Origin: Aestuariirhabdus sp049985285
GTDB lineage: Bacteria > Pseudomonadota > Gammaproteobacteria > Pseudomonadales > Aestuariirhabdaceae
DNA length: 64,000 nucleotides
Reading direction: 5' to 3'
Assembly (NCBI RefSeq): GCF_049985285.1
Contig: NZ_JBNIEU010000003.1
Location: forward strand, 124,001-188,000
The translations under genes and the position numbers were made by a program. The notes under the pieces were generated by a model that saw only the letters and a program-made list of their open reading frames with translations, made no database searches and was not told the DNA's origin. This document shows positions 63,121-64,000 of this stretch, piece after piece (positions within the stretch are counted from its first letter, which is position 1; every line of letters starts with the position of its first letter).

Positions 63121-64000
63121 ATGTTTGAGAATCTAACAGACCGCCTTTCCCATACGCTGAAAAATGTAACCGGCAAGGCGAAGCTGACCGAAGACAATAT
63201 CAAGGATACGTTGCGCGAAGTTCGCATGGCGTTGCTGGAAGCAGATGTTGCACTGCCCGTGGTCAAGGATTTTGTAGAGCGAATCCGTCAGCGGGCGGTG
63301 GGTCAGGAGGTGCAAAAGAGCCTCAGTCCGGGGCAGATGTTTGTTAAGATCGTCCAGGGCGAGTTGGTTAAGGTCATGGGCGACGCCAACGAAGAGCTGG
63401 ACCTGGCAACGCGTCCGCCAGCGGTCATTATGATGGCGGGCCTGCAAGGGGCGGGTAAAACCACCTCGGTCGCCAAACTCTCCAAGTGGCTGAGTGAACG
63501 CAAGAAAAAATCAGTATTGGTGGTGAGTGCCGACATCTATCGCCCGGCGGCTATCAAGCAGCTTGAAACTCTGGCGTCCGAGGTTGGGGTTAACTTTTTC
63601 CCCAGTAGTGCGGACCAGAAGCCGGTCGATATCGCGCAGGGAGCGATCACCGAGGCGCGCAACAAGCATTACGATGTGGTGATTGTCGATACCGCGGGTC
63701 GGTTGCATGTCGATACCGAAATGATGACCGAAATCCGCGACCTGCACAGCGCTATCGATCCGGTCGAAACGCTGTTTGTGGTGGATGCCATGACCGGTCA
63801 GGATGCGGCCAATACGGCCAAGGCGTTCAATGACACGCTGCCGTTAACCGGTGTTATTCTGACCAAGGCCGATGGCGATGCGCGGGGCGGTGCGGCGCTG
63901 TCGGTACGTCATATTACCGGTAAGCCGATCAAATTCCTGGGTATGGGAGAGAAGACCGATGCCCTCGAACCCTTCCATCCGGATCGTATCGCGTCGCGTA
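63121..64000 (+). CDS. ffh: Signal recognition particle protein Ffh (N-terminal part)
   Basis: The gene is cut by the right edge; 293 codons are visible. It starts MFENLTDRLSHTLKNVTGKAKL with the usual N domain (DTLREVRMALLEADVALPVV). The GTPase part follows: G1 GLQGAGKTTSVAKL, the DTAGR motif in VIVDTAGRLH, TKADGDARGGAALS, and GMGEKTDALEPFHPDRIASR at the edge. It binds 4.5S RNA and signal sequences for co-translational membrane insertion. The C-terminal M domain lies outside the window. Confidence 0.97.
   Translation, partial: MFENLTDRLSHTLKNVTGKAKLTEDNIKDTLREVRMALLEADVALPVVKDFVERIRQRAVGQEVQKSLSPGQMFVKIVQGELVKVMGDANEELDLATRPPAVIMMAGLQGAGKTTSVAKLSKWLSERKKKSVLVVSADIYRPAAIKQLETLASEVGVNFFPSSADQKPVDIAQGAITEARNKHYDVVIVDTAGRLHVDTEMMTEIRDLHSAIDPVETLFVVDAMTGQDAANTAKAFNDTLPLTGVILTKADGDARGGAALSVRHITGKPIKFLGMGEKTDALEPFHPDRIASR

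Noticed and set aside
1..64000. tRNA or rRNA genes, CRISPR arrays, insertion sequences or phage genes
   Set aside because: None was recognised on reading either strand.

Overview
The window reads as a chromosomal piece of a respiring Gammaproteobacterium. Its edges are housekeeping genes in typical gammaproteobacterial company: an HtrA-type protease tail, two Nudix hydrolases, a gamma-carbonic-anhydrase-like protein and a DUF1289 protein on the left, and a CNNM/CorC transporter, YpjD and ffh on the right. The middle is dominated by c-type cytochromes. I count 46 CxxCH haem-binding motifs in 13 genes, together with beta-propeller proteins, an outer-membrane beta-barrel, a parvulin foldase, cytochrome-maturation genes, two-component systems and three c-di-GMP enzymes. 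I cannot name the species.

Layout. 1-4.3 kb: housekeeping genes. 4.4-6.7 kb: two convergent cytochrome c genes separated by a bidirectional terminator. 7-14.4 kb: a PAS-GGDEF cyclase, an unknown protein and a 1405-residue CHASE-PAS-GAF-GGDEF-EAL protein. 14.4-18.4 kb: an orphan ccmI, a histidine kinase and a double-receiver regulator. 18.5-24.2 kb: a lipoprotein, a Sel1-like protein, cytochrome c5 (with a perfect FNR box), a duplicated GGYTY-motif protein, then an operon with a haem-copper-oxidase-like protein that lacks most Cu-B ligands, a TPR protein and a DUF1566-triheme fusion. 24.2-36.5 kb: an NHL lipoprotein, then a long plus-strand run with a triheme cytochrome, a TlpA thioredoxin, two histidine kinases, an NtrC-type sigma-54 activator, a Sel1 protein, a monohaem cytochrome, two propeller proteins and a HAMP-like membrane protein. 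37-44.4 kb (locus A): an OmcE-like tetrahaem cytochrome, a parvulin, an outer-membrane barrel, two triheme proteins and two paralogous helical proteins. 44.5-47.7 kb: a diguanylate cyclase and an LTA-synthase-like protein. 47.7-59.1 kb (locus B, minus strand, tightly packed): triheme, triheme, NHL lipoprotein, 11-haem cytochrome with an OmcE-like N-terminus, GT-C membrane protein, class III aminotransferase, FAD oxidoreductase, ResB, ResC. 59.3-60.7 kb: divergent membrane-anchored heptahaem cytochrome and a second HAMP-like protein.

Main inference. Loci A and B look like a duplicated extracellular-electron-transfer system built around an OmcE-like cytochrome filament subunit and a larger 11-haem protein that carries the same N-terminal module. 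Both loci hold the same pair of triheme proteins. Locus B also carries its own System II (ResBC) haem-ligation pair and candidate glycan genes. Sigma-54-type -24/-12 elements precede the tetrahaem gene, the triheme operon of locus A and the whole of locus B, and probably the c5 and NHL genes. An NtrC-type activator with two kinases lies between them. Together this suggests a sigma-54-controlled nanowire regulon. It rests on motif reading by eye, and structure, filament formation and regulation are untested.
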